NCBI RefSeq assembly: GCF_001429505.1
Contig: NZ_LMJW01000001.1
Span: 1,056,606-1,120,605 of the forward strand
Length of the DNA stretch: 64,000 nt
Reading direction: 5' to 3'
Source of the DNA: Allobosea sp. Root483D1
Lineage (GTDB): Bacteria; Pseudomonadota; Alphaproteobacteria; Rhizobiales; Beijerinckiaceae
Made by a program: the position numbers and the translations under genes. Shown one piece after another: positions 25,224 to 33,336 of this stretch. Position 1 is the first letter of the stretch. The number at the start of each line of letters is the position of its first letter. A model generated the notes under the pieces. That model did no database searches, had not been told where the DNA came from, and saw nothing but the letters and a program-made list of their open reading frames with translations.

Positions 25224-26246
25224 ATGACCACTTCCACGCTCCCCGTTCGACCGCTCGGCCGCTCCGGCCTCGCCGTCACGACGCTTGGCTTCGGTGGCGC
25301 GCCACTCGGCGATCTCTATGCCCATCTGGGCGAGGCGACCGCGATCGCGACTGTCGAGGCGGCGCTGGCGGCCGGCATCAACCTGATCGATACCTCACCG
25401 CTTTATGGCCATGGCCTCTCCGAGCATCGCATCGGGGCGGCCTTGCGGCGCTCGGGGCGCAAGGACGTGGTGATATCGACCAAGGTCGGCCGCGTCGCCG
25501 AGCCGTTCGCCGGCTGCGGCGACGGCTCGGGCTACCGCGGCGGCCTGCCGCACGGAATGCGCTTCGACTACTCCTATGACGGGGCCATGCGCTCGCTCGA
25601 ACAGTCGGCGCTGCGCCTCGGCGTCGACCGGATCGATGTCGTGCTGATCCACGACGTCGATGTCTGGACGCATGGCGCAGGCATGATTGAGCGGCGCTTC
25701 ACTGAAGCCATGGACGGCGCCTATCGTGCTCTCGACAAGCTGCGCGCCGCCGGCGCGGTCAAGGCGATCGGCGTCGGCGTCAACGAAGCTGAGATGTGCG
25801 AGCGCTTCGCCCGCGCCGGCGATTTCGACACCATGCTGCTGGCCGGGCGCTATTCCCTGCTGGAGCAGCCGGGGCTCGCCTCCTTCATGCCGCTGGCGCA
25901 GCAGAAGGGCATTGGCCTGATGCTGGGCGGCGTCTTCAATTCCGGTATCCTCGCCACCGGCCCGGTCGCCAGTGCGAAGTACAATTATCAGCCGGCCCCT
26001 CCCGAAATCCTCGCCCGCGTCGCGGCGATCGAGGCGGTCTGCACGCGCCATGGCGTGCCGCTGCGCCGCGCCGCCCTGCAGTTCCCGCTCGGCCATCCCG
26101 CGGTGGCGAGCCTGGTGATGGGCGCGGTCAAGCCGGAGGAGGTCATGGATCAGGTCACCGAGCTCTCTGCCCCGATTCCTGCTGCCCTCTGGACAGAGCT
26201 GAAGGTCGAAGGCCTGCTCGGCACCGATGTCCCGGTCCCGGTTTAG
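25224..26246 (+). CDS. Aldo/keto reductase, aldose (L-fucose-type) dehydrogenase
   Basis: A 340-residue aldo/keto reductase with the full catalytic tetrad: Asp56 and Tyr61 in IDTSPLYGHG, Lys87 in VISTKVGR, and His143 in VLIHDVD. The proteins it most resembles are NAD(P)-dependent D-threo-aldose/L-fucose 1-dehydrogenases, which oxidise the pyranose to the lactone. The lactonase gene follows four bases after its stop, and a FucU-type mutarotase follows that, giving the first three steps of a non-phosphorylating L-fucose or related 6-deoxy/pentose pathway. Pyridoxal 4-dehydrogenase is a related alternative, less likely in this context. Confidence 0.88.
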   Translation: MTTSTLPVRPLGRSGLAVTTLGFGGAPLGDLYAHLGEATAIATVEAALAAGINLIDTSPLYGHGLSEHRIGAALRRSGRKDVVISTKVGRVAEPFAGCGDGSGYRGGLPHGMRFDYSYDGAMRSLEQSALRLGVDRIDVVLIHDVDVWTHGAGMIERRFTEAMDGAYRALDKLRAAGAVKAIGVGVNEAEMCERFARAGDFDTMLLAGRYSLLEQPGLASFMPLAQQKGIGLMLGGVFNSGILATGPVASAKYNYQPAPPEILARVAAIEAVCTRHGVPLRRAALQFPLGHPAVASLVMGAVKPEEVMDQVTELSAPIPAALWTELKVEGLLGTDVPVPV

Positions 26247-26250
26247 CGCC

Positions 26251-27090
26251 ATGCGCATCGACGCCCATCAGCACTTCTGGAGCCTGGCACGCAGCGATTA
26301 TGGCTGGCTGACGCCGGCGCTGGGCGTCATCCATCGCGATTTTGGCCCCGCCGATCTGGCGCCGCTTCTTGCCGCGCATGGCGTTGAACGCACCATCCTG
26401 GTCCAGGCGGCGCCGACCGGGGCGGAGACGACTTACCTGCTCGAGATCGCGGCAAAGACGCCCCTCGTCGCCGGCGTCGTCGGCTGGACTGATTTCGATG
26501 CACCCGATGTGGTGCAGCACATCGCGGCCCTGACCAGTGATCCGCTGCTCGTCGGGTTGCGGCCGATGGTTCAGGACATCGCCGACGGCAACTGGCTGGC
26601 GCGCCCTGAACTGGCGCCGGCCTTCGAAGCCATGATCGCGCACGGTCTCGTCTTCGACGCGCTACTGAAGCCGCGCCATATCGCGCCGATGCTGACGGTG
26701 CTGGAACGGCATCCGGGCCTCGCCTGCGTCATCGACCACGGCGCCAAGCCCGACCTCGTCACCGGCGATCTCGCAGCTTGGCGTGACGGCATGAGCGCCC
26801 TGGCCAGACATCCCCGCCTCACCTGCAAGCTCTCCGGGCTCGTCACCGAGGCCGGCCCGGACTGGACGCTGGAGACGCTGCGGCCGGTTGTCGAGCATCT
26901 CCTAGCCACCTTCGGGCCCGAGCGGTTGATCTTCGGCAGCGACTGGCCGGTGGTGACGCTGCGCGCCTCCTATGCGCAATGGATCGAGGCCTGCGAGATG
27001 CTGCTGGCGGGCCTCTCAGAAGCGCAGCGCGCGGCCGTTTTCGGCGGCAATGCCGCAGAACTCTACCTCTCGCAGCGCGGGCGTCAGTGA
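26251..27090 (+). CDS. Amidohydrolase family sugar lactonase (L-fuconolactonase-like)
   Basis: A 279-residue TIM-barrel hydrolase of the amidohydrolase-2/COG3618 group. It opens with the metal-binding RIDAHQHFW (His6, His8), continues with IDHGAKPDL around residue 165, and ends with RLIFGSDWPV, whose Asp is the catalytic base. This group includes L-fucono-1,5-lactonase and L-rhamnono-lactonase. The ATG at 26251 lies four bases after the dehydrogenase stop. It should open the lactone made by that enzyme to the aldonate. No aldonate dehydratase gene is in the window, so the next pathway step must be encoded elsewhere. Confidence 0.87.
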   Translation: MRIDAHQHFWSLARSDYGWLTPALGVIHRDFGPADLAPLLAAHGVERTILVQAAPTGAETTYLLEIAAKTPLVAGVVGWTDFDAPDVVQHIAALTSDPLLVGLRPMVQDIADGNWLARPELAPAFEAMIAHGLVFDALLKPRHIAPMLTVLERHPGLACVIDHGAKPDLVTGDLAAWRDGMSALARHPRLTCKLSGLVTEAGPDWTLETLRPVVEHLLATFGPERLIFGSDWPVVTLRASYAQWIEACEMLLAGLSEAQRAAVFGGNAAELYLSQRGRQ

Positions 27091-27091
27091 C

Positions 27092-27547
27092 ATGTTGAAG
27101 AACATCGACCCGGTCCTCTCCGCCGATCTGCTCTGGGTGCTCGCCGCCATGGGCCATGGCGACGACCTCGCGCTCGTCGACGCCAACCACCCGGCCGAGA
27201 AGATCGCCCGCGCGACGACGAGCGGCCGGCTGGTGCGCCTGCCGGGTCTCACCATGGCGCGGGCGGCCCGCGCCATCCTCTCGGTGCTGCCGATCGACGA
27301 CTTCGAGCCGCAGCCGGCAAGGCGCATGCTGGTCGTCGGCGATGCCGCCGCGATCCCGGATGTCCAGCGCCAGGTCCAGGCCGAACTCGACCGCGCACTC
27401 GGCCGCTCCGAGCCGCTTGCCGGCATCGAGCGCTTCGCCTTCTACGAGGCGGCGCGGCAGGCCTTTGCCGTGGTCCAGGTCGGCGACCCTCGCCCCTATG
27501 GCTGCTTCCTGTTCCGCAAGGGCGTGATCGCCGGCCAACCTGGCTGA
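27092..27547 (+). CDS. fucU: RbsD/FucU family sugar mutarotase, FucU-like
   Basis: A 151-residue protein with the FucU pattern MLKNIDPVLSADLLWVLAAM then GHGDDLALVDANHPA (His22 and Asp30) and a C-terminal AFYEAARQAFAVV region followed by a PYGCFLFRKG ending. L-fucose mutarotase interconverts the alpha and beta anomers, feeding the beta form to the dehydrogenase. It starts one base after the lactonase stop, completing a tight three-gene operon. RbsD (ribose pyranase) is the other branch of the family; the length and the GHGDD motif favour FucU. Confidence 0.92.
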   Translation: MLKNIDPVLSADLLWVLAAMGHGDDLALVDANHPAEKIARATTSGRLVRLPGLTMARAARAILSVLPIDDFEPQPARRMLVVGDAAAIPDVQRQVQAELDRALGRSEPLAGIERFAFYEAARQAFAVVQVGDPRPYGCFLFRKGVIAGQPG

Positions 27548-27625
27548 GCAGGCCATTCGGGTCCCATCGAGACCGAGCGCCCGACCGGATGATCCGGCAT
27601 GGACGCAGTGAGCCGAGGGCGCCAG

Positions 27626-27732
27626 CTAGAGCATTTTCGAGCGAAGTGGACACCGGTTCGCGTGAAGACAATGCGATAAAACAAAGGTCTAGAGCAGTTG
27701 TGCGATTCGGAGAAACGCGGAACTGCTCTAGA
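27626..27732. repeat. Rhizobial-type palindromic intergenic repeat
   Basis: The element opens with CTAGAGCATTTTCGAGCGAAG and GTGGACACCGGTTCGCGTGA, a sequence I recognise as a common interspersed repeat of Hyphomicrobiales genomes. It ends with a perfect 12-base inverted repeat, TCTAGAGCAGTT (27688-27699) against AACTGCTCTAGA (27721-27732). The last TCTA on the plus strand is the stop codon (TAG) of the minus-strand gene that ends at 27728, so the repeat forms that gene's 3' end. Confidence 0.8.
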
Positions 27733-29065
27733 CGCGCGCCCGACCGCCAGGAAGGAGCCGAGCGCGATACGACAACGCCTTTCGCAGCTCACTCAACTGG
27801 AGCTGCGAGGCGGTGGTGTGCTTGATCGCCATTCGGACATCCCCTTCGAATGGCACATTGGCAACGATCTTCGACACAAACGGGCGGTACTTTGTCTTGT
27901 CCTGCCCATCGACCAATCCTCGCTGCAGCAAATACTGCGCAGCCTGACCATGATCATTCCAATCATGGCTATCGGCGCCATAGTGATCGAACACCTCATA
28001 CTGCAGGGTTCCCTTGTAGGTGCCGTCAGGTTGTCCGACGAATTCGATCAGATTGACCCTGAGCCCCTGAATGGCGCCGAAGCCGTATGCCATCGCGTCA
28101 CCCAATGCGCGCTTCTTGTCATTCTTGAAGCTGAAGTCGATGACCACGGCATGCCGTTCGAGCGTCGAGGGCTGCGATCCGATACGCAGAACCGAGATGT
28201 CCGCAAACTTTCTCTGATGATCGGCCATTTCAGAGATGACACGCGTTATCTCCCCGACGAGATTTTCGTGAGGCCTGATGAAACCCTTGTCCTTCTTCAT
28301 CTGCGTTGACCAGAAATCCGCCACGCCGAAAACCCGGTCGCCTTCCATCCTAGGTGGTGCCGACGAGTTATCGATCTGGAATTGCGCCATGTCGGCGGCA
28401 TTGATTCCGCCGATCCCCGCAAACCCCTTCCATATTCTCTCATAGTCGGACGGGCCCTTGGGCGGATTATGGTGCGTCATGAGCCCGATGATGAAATGAG
28501 CCTTCCTGGTGGCGGAGGCATCTGTTTCGACCGTACTGAGATCATCCTTGTCCGCCTGATGATCTCCCCTCTTCACGACCAGGGGAAGGGTCGGAACGCC
28601 GAACGTCCAACCGGCTGCACTCGGGTTCGGCGGCGGGGTCGGCGATGGAGCCGGCTTGGGTTTCGGACCGCTGGCCAGCAGGTCGTTGTCGATCTGTGAG
28701 ATCGTCATACGGCCGATGATGTTGTCCACGCGCTGCTGGTGCGACCGCCTGACCCCGTTGAACTCCTTGTACCATTGCACCGCTGCCTTCGTGCCTTCGT
28801 CATAGGCTCCCGTTTCCGGGCTGCGCGGCATCCCCGGCGTGACACCATCAGGACCGACGCCCCACTGGAACTTGTCGCGAATGCCGTTCAGAGATCTTTG
28901 CAAAATCAAGATTGCAGCAGACAGCGTTTTATTTGGCTGGCTATGCGGGCCTATATTGAATGCATCACTCTCCAGGCACTGCTTCAGTCGACTTTTGACG
29001 TCCTGCGCCGGATCCGTCGCTAACCGGGCCGACTGAAGCTTAGCTTTGATTTGAGGATTGGCCAT
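27728..29065 (-). CDS. Uncharacterised protein: peptidoglycan-binding-like domain plus C-terminal DUF3289-like region
   Basis: A 445-residue protein of lower GC than its neighbours (about 57% where counted). The start at 29065 has GGGGAG eleven bases upstream. No signal peptide or membrane helix is visible. Residues about 45-130 have the peptidoglycan-binding repeat pattern: ILQRSL, GAYDEGTKAAVQWYKEFNG, then DNIIGRMTISQID. A Pro-rich linker (KPKPAPSPTPPPNPSAAG, near 150-170) joins it to a C-terminal part with YEVFDHYGADSHDW and KYRPFVSKI, which recalls DUF3289; this second match is from memory and weak. The architecture would suit a cell-wall-targeted effector or phage-type protein delivered without a Sec leader. 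The stop codon lies in the flanking palindromic repeat. No immunity-like gene is adjacent. Confidence 0.6.
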   Translation of the reverse strand: MANPQIKAKLQSARLATDPAQDVKSRLKQCLESDAFNIGPHSQPNKTLSAAILILQRSLNGIRDKFQWGVGPDGVTPGMPRSPETGAYDEGTKAAVQWYKEFNGVRRSHQQRVDNIIGRMTISQIDNDLLASGPKPKPAPSPTPPPNPSAAGWTFGVPTLPLVVKRGDHQADKDDLSTVETDASATRKAHFIIGLMTHHNPPKGPSDYERIWKGFAGIGGINAADMAQFQIDNSSAPPRMEGDRVFGVADFWSTQMKKDKGFIRPHENLVGEITRVISEMADHQRKFADISVLRIGSQPSTLERHAVVIDFSFKNDKKRALGDAMAYGFGAIQGLRVNLIEFVGQPDGTYKGTLQYEVFDHYGADSHDWNDHGQAAQYLLQRGLVDGQDKTKYRPFVSKIVANVPFEGDVRMAIKHTTASQLQLSELRKALSYRARLLPGGRARV

Positions 29066-29366
29066 AGAACCCAAAGCTCCCCATCTTCCGTCGGCATATG
29101 CACCGTGCAGCAGATCAATCTGGCAGCAGATCGCACTCTCGGCATCATGCAAAAGAATGAGGGCATCAGGGTTTGAGGCGCCTGGGCGCGCGGCCCCGCG
29201 GAGCGTTCAGCCCCTGCTGTTGGGCGTGCCTCGACCACGCCGGCCCGCCCTCAATGGAGAATGGTGGGATACCTTCCGCGGCGGTTCCTGCCGAGCCAGT
29301 GCACGGCCCTATGGTCGCGACGCACTCTAAGAGTCGGGACTGGCAACGGCCTCGGATGAACGGTTG
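29066..29366. other. Gene-free interval of about 300 bases
   Basis: No credible coding frame, hairpin terminator or repeat was found here on either strand. The part nearest 29065 holds the ribosome site (GGGGAG) of the minus-strand gene, and its promoter is expected within the interval. Composition is intermediate between the low-GC gene and the surrounding backbone. Confidence 0.5.
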
Positions 29367-29858
29367 CTACGGCTTTGCTCCGCCCGCTCCCGGCATCGAG
29401 ATCACCCGGCCGTCGGGCAGGATGACGTCGCCGGGCTTCTCTCCCGGCCCGCACTCGCCGACGCGCTTGGCCTCGACCACCAGCCTGCGCTCCACCGGCC
29501 CCGGCTGCCCCGGCATGCCGGTGAGCTTTGTGGTGCCTTCGGTACGCACGGTCGCCTGGAAATCGCCGGTGACCACGCTGTTGCCGACCGCCTTGATCTG
29601 GCCGACCATGCACTCGGTCGCGACCGTATAGCCGGCCCCGGCCTTCTTCACCTCGACCTTCGAACAGGCACCGCCGGTCATCCCGCCCAGCATGGCGCGA
29701 TCGGTGCCCGGCCCGACGCATTGCTTGGCGACGGTCTCTCCCTCGGCGCTCGTCGACCTGGTCTCCCACAATCCCGGCTTGCGCTGCGGAAGTTCCTCGG
29801 CGAAGGCCGGAATGGTCGCCAAAACGCTGGCTGCGACGGCGATGGCGACTGCCCTCAT
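29367..29858 (-). CDS. DUF3617 family periplasmic protein
   Basis: A 163-residue secreted protein. ATG at 29858 is preceded by GAGGAGT and gives a Sec leader (MRAVAIAVAASVLATIPAFA). The mature part begins ELPQRKPGLWET, the hallmark of DUF3617, and has four Cys residues that could form disulfides (KQCVGPG, GACSK, TECMVG, GECGPG). The function is unknown in the family. It is a single-gene unit, with the methyltransferase gene upstream of it on the same strand. Confidence 0.85.
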   Translation of the reverse strand: MRAVAIAVAASVLATIPAFAEELPQRKPGLWETRSTSAEGETVAKQCVGPGTDRAMLGGMTGGACSKVEVKKAGAGYTVATECMVGQIKAVGNSVVTGDFQATVRTEGTTKLTGMPGQPGPVERRLVVEAKRVGECGPGEKPGDVILPDGRVISMPGAGGAKP

Positions 29859-29963
29859 GCGATGACTCCTCGTCTGTCCGTCCTGAACGATTCGGACGTA
29901 GACAGAGCCAGCGCGAACGGCGATTTTGGGGCGGCCGCCCGAACGAGGCGGCATACCGTTCCG

Positions 29964-30779
29964 TCAGGCGCCACCCTCTTTGCGGGCATCGAGCCAGACA
30001 TGCTTGCGCCAGGTCGGCGGCAGGAGCCGGTCGCCGAGACCATAGCGCTCCTCCAGGCCGATCATGAATCGCTGCCCGGCATTCTTGGTCTTGCGGCTCT
30101 CATAAGCAGCGTTCACGGCGAAGACCTCGACAGGCTTCAGCCCGAGCATGCCGGGAAGCGCCTGGAACTCCGACAGCGTGTACTCGCGATGGTGGCCGAT
30201 GAAGGGATTGCCCTCGTGGAAGAAGTAATCGAAGGTCTCGTGGACGGTTTTTCCGCGAAGCAGCCGCAGCCGCATGTCGATGCGGGCGATATTGGGCGTC
30301 GACAGGCACAGCCGGCCGCCCGGAACGAGCGCATCCACCATCGCGGTCAGCACCGGCTTCGGCGAATGGTCGAAATGCTCGATCGTCTCGAAGGCGACGG
30401 CGACGTCGAAGGTCGCGGGAGGCAACGGCGTCGCGAAGATGTCCGAACGCCGGATTTCGATGCCGAGCTTGTCGAACAGCGCCAGCCGGCGCCTGACTTC
30501 GTCCGGAAAGCCCGGCGTGTCGTCGTCGGCATAGGGCAAGGTGTCGACCACGGTCACGGCGGTGCCGAGCACATGCGCGACGACGAGATAGGCCGAGGTG
30601 CTGCCGCCGACATCGCAGAGCCGCCCGCCCGGATGCGCCGACAGCGCCGCGGCGACCTGCATGCGCGCGCTGATCGCGGACTGGTCGCCGAGCAGGCGAA
30701 GGGCTTCGGTGACGGCCGCGCTGAAATCGGCCACCGGAATATTGCGGCGGCGCAGAATTCTCTCGACTGTGGGATGCAT
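29964..30779 (-). CDS. Class I SAM-dependent methyltransferase
   Basis: A 271-residue methyltransferase of the methyltransf-11/UbiG-like type. The SAM-binding motif I is LCDVGGSTSAYLV (around residue 53), and the post-motif region has DVAVAFETIEHFDHSP and GGRLCLSTPN. A Phe/His-rich patch FDYFFHEGNPFIGHHREYT lies in the lid region, as in several glycan or lipid methyltransferases. The substrate is unknown. The tRNA-Leu gene is directly upstream on the same strand. Confidence 0.87.
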   Translation of the reverse strand: MHPTVERILRRRNIPVADFSAAVTEALRLLGDQSAISARMQVAAALSAHPGGRLCDVGGSTSAYLVVAHVLGTAVTVVDTLPYADDDTPGFPDEVRRRLALFDKLGIEIRRSDIFATPLPPATFDVAVAFETIEHFDHSPKPVLTAMVDALVPGGRLCLSTPNIARIDMRLRLLRGKTVHETFDYFFHEGNPFIGHHREYTLSEFQALPGMLGLKPVEVFAVNAAYESRKTKNAGQRFMIGLEERYGLGDRLLPPTWRKHVWLDARKEGGA

Positions 30780-30831
30780 GGCGCTGACCGTTGAATCCGG
30801 CCGGTGCCGAATTGTGGAGACTCGAACTGAA

Positions 30832-30916
30832 TGGTGCCCCTGGCCGGAATCGAACCAGCACTCCTTGCGGAACTCGATTTTGAGTCGAGCGCGTCTACCA
30901 ATTCCGCCACAGGGGC
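30832..30916 (-). tRNA. tRNA-Leu, anticodon CAA
   Basis: The minus strand folds as a class II tRNA of 85 bases including an encoded CCA (30832-30834). The acceptor stem is GCCCCTG against CAGGGGC. The anticodon stem CTCGA/TCGAG frames the loop CTCAAAA with anticodon CAA at 30880-30882, which reads UUG. The variable arm TTCCGCAAGGAG is long, as in tRNA-Leu, and the T-loop is GGTTCGATTCC. Confidence 0.96.
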
Positions 30917-31032
30917 CCCTTTCGGGCGGGCGGACTATAGCGATCGGCAAGGGCCGGTCAATCTCGCGTGATCGTCTTTCCCCGTGGCGTCGGAGCCATG
31001 GACGGAAGGCCCGGCGCCCGCTAAGGGGCGGC

Positions 31033-31644
31033 ATGTTCGAACGCCTCTATCTCTGGACGCTCTCGCTCGCCGCCCGCCGCAGCGCGCAGGCCTGGCTCGC
31101 CGTCGTCGCCTTCATCGAGAGCTCCTTCTTCCTGATCCCGGCCGACGTGCTGTTCGTGCCGATGGCGCTGGCCAAGCCCGAGCGGGCCTATCGCCTGGCG
31201 CTGATCGCGACCGTGTTCTCGACGCTGGGCGGCATCGCCGGCTATGCGCTCGGCTACTATGCCTTCGACGCGCTGGCGCGGCCGGTGCTCGCCTTCTACG
31301 GCAAGCTCGATGCCTTCGAGCAGTTGCGCGCCTGCGCCGGCCCCGACACCACGCTGCTTCTGCTCACCACCTCGGGCCTGGCCCATCTGCCGCCGATCAA
31401 GGTGGTGACGATCCTGGCCGGCGCCGTCCATATCGGACTCGGCTTCTTCATATTGTCCTGCATCCTGGCGCGCGGTGCCCGCTTCCTTGCCCTCGCCTTC
31501 CTGCTGCGCCGCTATGGCGAGACGATCCGGCACTTCATCGAGAAGCGGCTGAAGCTGATCGCGCTCGGCGGCGCGGCTTTCCTGATCCTGCTCTATTTCG
31601 GCCTCAAGCTGCTGACAGGCTCGGGCCAGATGTTCTCCTGCTGA
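31033..31644 (+). CDS. yqaA: YqaA family (DedA-superfamily) membrane protein
   Basis: A 203-residue membrane protein of the SNARE-associated/VTT (DedA) superfamily, YqaA branch. FIESSFFLIPADVLFVPMAL near residue 27 matches the family's ESxxxxxP core, and GGIAGYALGYYAFD follows. About four to five helices are predicted. These proteins are thought to move lipids between leaflets, but the YqaA branch is poorly characterised. It is followed eight bases later by dsbB, a pairing that suggests envelope maintenance. Confidence 0.85.
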   Translation: MFERLYLWTLSLAARRSAQAWLAVVAFIESSFFLIPADVLFVPMALAKPERAYRLALIATVFSTLGGIAGYALGYYAFDALARPVLAFYGKLDAFEQLRACAGPDTTLLLLTTSGLAHLPPIKVVTILAGAVHIGLGFFILSCILARGARFLALAFLLRRYGETIRHFIEKRLKLIALGGAAFLILLYFGLKLLTGSGQMFSC

Positions 31645-31652
31645 AGCGACCC

Positions 31653-32183
31653 ATGACCGGCTTCCTCCCGCGCCTCCTCGCCGATCCCCGCCGCCTGATC
31701 GCCCTGATCGGGCTTGCGAGTCTGGCCCTGATCGCCGGCGCCTGGTTCTTCGAGCTGGTCCTGCATCTGCGCCCCTGCAAGCTCTGCCTCGAGCAGCGCG
31801 CGCCGCATTACGCCGTGATCGGCCTCACCACGCTCGCCCTCATCTTCGCCCGCTCGCGTCGGCTCCAGGTCGCCGCGCTGATCATCCTCGCCTTGCTGAT
31901 GGCCTGGAGCACCGGGCTCGGCGTCTACCATTCCGGCGTGGAATGGGGCGTCTTCGCCGGCCCTAACGATTGCGGCGGCACGCCTGCACCCGCAGCCGCC
32001 GGCGTCCAGGACCTGATGAAGCAGCTGCAGACGACCCGCATCGTCTCCTGCACGGAAGCCGCCTGGCGCTTCCTCGGCCTGTCGCTCGCTGGTTGGAATG
32101 CGCTGGCCTCGCTCGCGCTGCTGGCCCTCGCGCTTCTGGGGCTGAAGAGGGCCGCGCAGCGCTCGGAATTCCCGCAAAACTAG
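31653..32183 (+). CDS. dsbB: Disulfide bond formation protein B
   Basis: A 176-residue inner-membrane quinone reductase that reoxidises DsbA. Both redox pairs are present: Cys42 and Cys45 in RPCKLCLEQR, and Cys107 (NDCGG) with Cys133 (IVSCTEA). Four membrane helices fit the family's size and layout. It lies eight bases after the YqaA-like gene. The gap that follows (32184-32400) has no gene, and contains an AT-rich patch (GTTAACCTGTATTAATCGAT) that probably holds the promoter of the cellulose operon. Confidence 0.93.
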   Translation: MTGFLPRLLADPRRLIALIGLASLALIAGAWFFELVLHLRPCKLCLEQRAPHYAVIGLTTLALIFARSRRLQVAALIILALLMAWSTGLGVYHSGVEWGVFAGPNDCGGTPAPAAAGVQDLMKQLQTTRIVSCTEAAWRFLGLSLAGWNALASLALLALALLGLKRAAQRSEFPQN

Positions 32184-32400
32184 CCCGCCGAAGCGACCGC
32201 CGGCTGCCCAAGCCGAGCCGCTGCGCAACCGGCCGCCATCATCGGCGGTTGGAATAATCGCGCGAATCATCTGTATTGCAGCAGAGAATCGGACGGTCGG
32301 GCCGCATTGCCGATGCACAGCGGACAGTAAGCTCGCGTTAACCTGTATTAATCGATGGTCAACATATGACGATGCCGACCAGATTCGGACCGGCGCGCCA

Positions 32401-33312
32401 ATGAACGTCGCAGGGCAGGGTCCAGCCATACGTTCGGGAAGGTGCCATCCGGCGCAGCGGCGCGCGGCGATATCTGTCGTGGCCGGCTGCCTGAGCTTGG
32501 CCGTCGCAGGCTGCGGCGAGCAGCGACTTGCCGATTCCGAGCTGGTCACCGCGACGCGCTCGCTCTCCGTCGACCCGAGCCGGGCGATGATCGTCCTGCC
32601 GCCCGGCAGCCCCCCCGTGGTCGGCGTCACGCAGCGCAGCTACGAAAACGCGGTTGCGCAGACGATCTCGCTGGCGACGCGCGGCCGGACGCCCGGCGAG
32701 AACACGATCCAGGTCGCCTTCTTCACCGCGGCCGACCTGCCGGAGAGCACCGGCGTCGAGGGCAACCTGCTCAAGCTGCCGGGGATCGACGACTTCGCCG
32801 TCGCGCAGGACATGGACGAGCACCTGCCTGGCATCGCCATGGCGCCATCGGCCGTCTTCGTCCAGAACAAGTATGGGCCGTTCGGCTACGCCTTCGGCCG
32901 TGGTACCGGCGGCGACGCCTGCCTCTATGCCTGGCAGCGCATCGCCGATGGCGACAGCGTCTTCCGGCCGAAATCGGGCGCAGTCTCGGTCCGCATGCGC
33001 ATCTGCAATCCCAAGGCGAGCGAAGCCTCGCTGCTGCGCCTGGCCTACGACTATTCGCTGAACGCCTCGCTGCGGCGCAGCGGCTGGAACCCGGCCGGGG
33101 ACGCGCCCGCCCCTGCGCCCGAGCTCGGCAAGGCCGGCGCGCCGATCTATCCGCTGCTGCAGGCGCCGGAAGCTGCTGCGCCCCGACGGGCCGCGCCGCC
33201 GCGGCCGGCGCGGGCTCCGCGGGCCGAAACCGACCGTCTCCACGATCCTCAGCCAATCTCGGACAGGCCGCTGGAGGGATACCCGACCGTTCCACCGCCC
33301 CCCACGCCCTGA
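32401..33312 (+). CDS. bcsN: Cellulose biosynthesis lipoprotein BcsN
   Basis: A 303-residue BcsN-like protein, a component found in alphaproteobacterial cellulose operons. The leader ends in a lipobox, LAVAGC, so Cys38 is probably lipidated and the protein anchored to a membrane facing the periplasm. The C-terminus is Pro-rich (PAPAPELG, PPRPARAPR, PPPPTP). Its biochemical role is not established. It heads the operon, 24 bases before bcsA, after a promoter-like AT-rich patch. Confidence 0.85.
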   Translation: MNVAGQGPAIRSGRCHPAQRRAAISVVAGCLSLAVAGCGEQRLADSELVTATRSLSVDPSRAMIVLPPGSPPVVGVTQRSYENAVAQTISLATRGRTPGENTIQVAFFTAADLPESTGVEGNLLKLPGIDDFAVAQDMDEHLPGIAMAPSAVFVQNKYGPFGYAFGRGTGGDACLYAWQRIADGDSVFRPKSGAVSVRMRICNPKASEASLLRLAYDYSLNASLRRSGWNPAGDAPAPAPELGKAGAPIYPLLQAPEAAAPRRAAPPRPARAPRAETDRLHDPQPISDRPLEGYPTVPPPPTP

Positions 33313-33336
33313 GGTAAAGAAGCGTCACAACAACCG

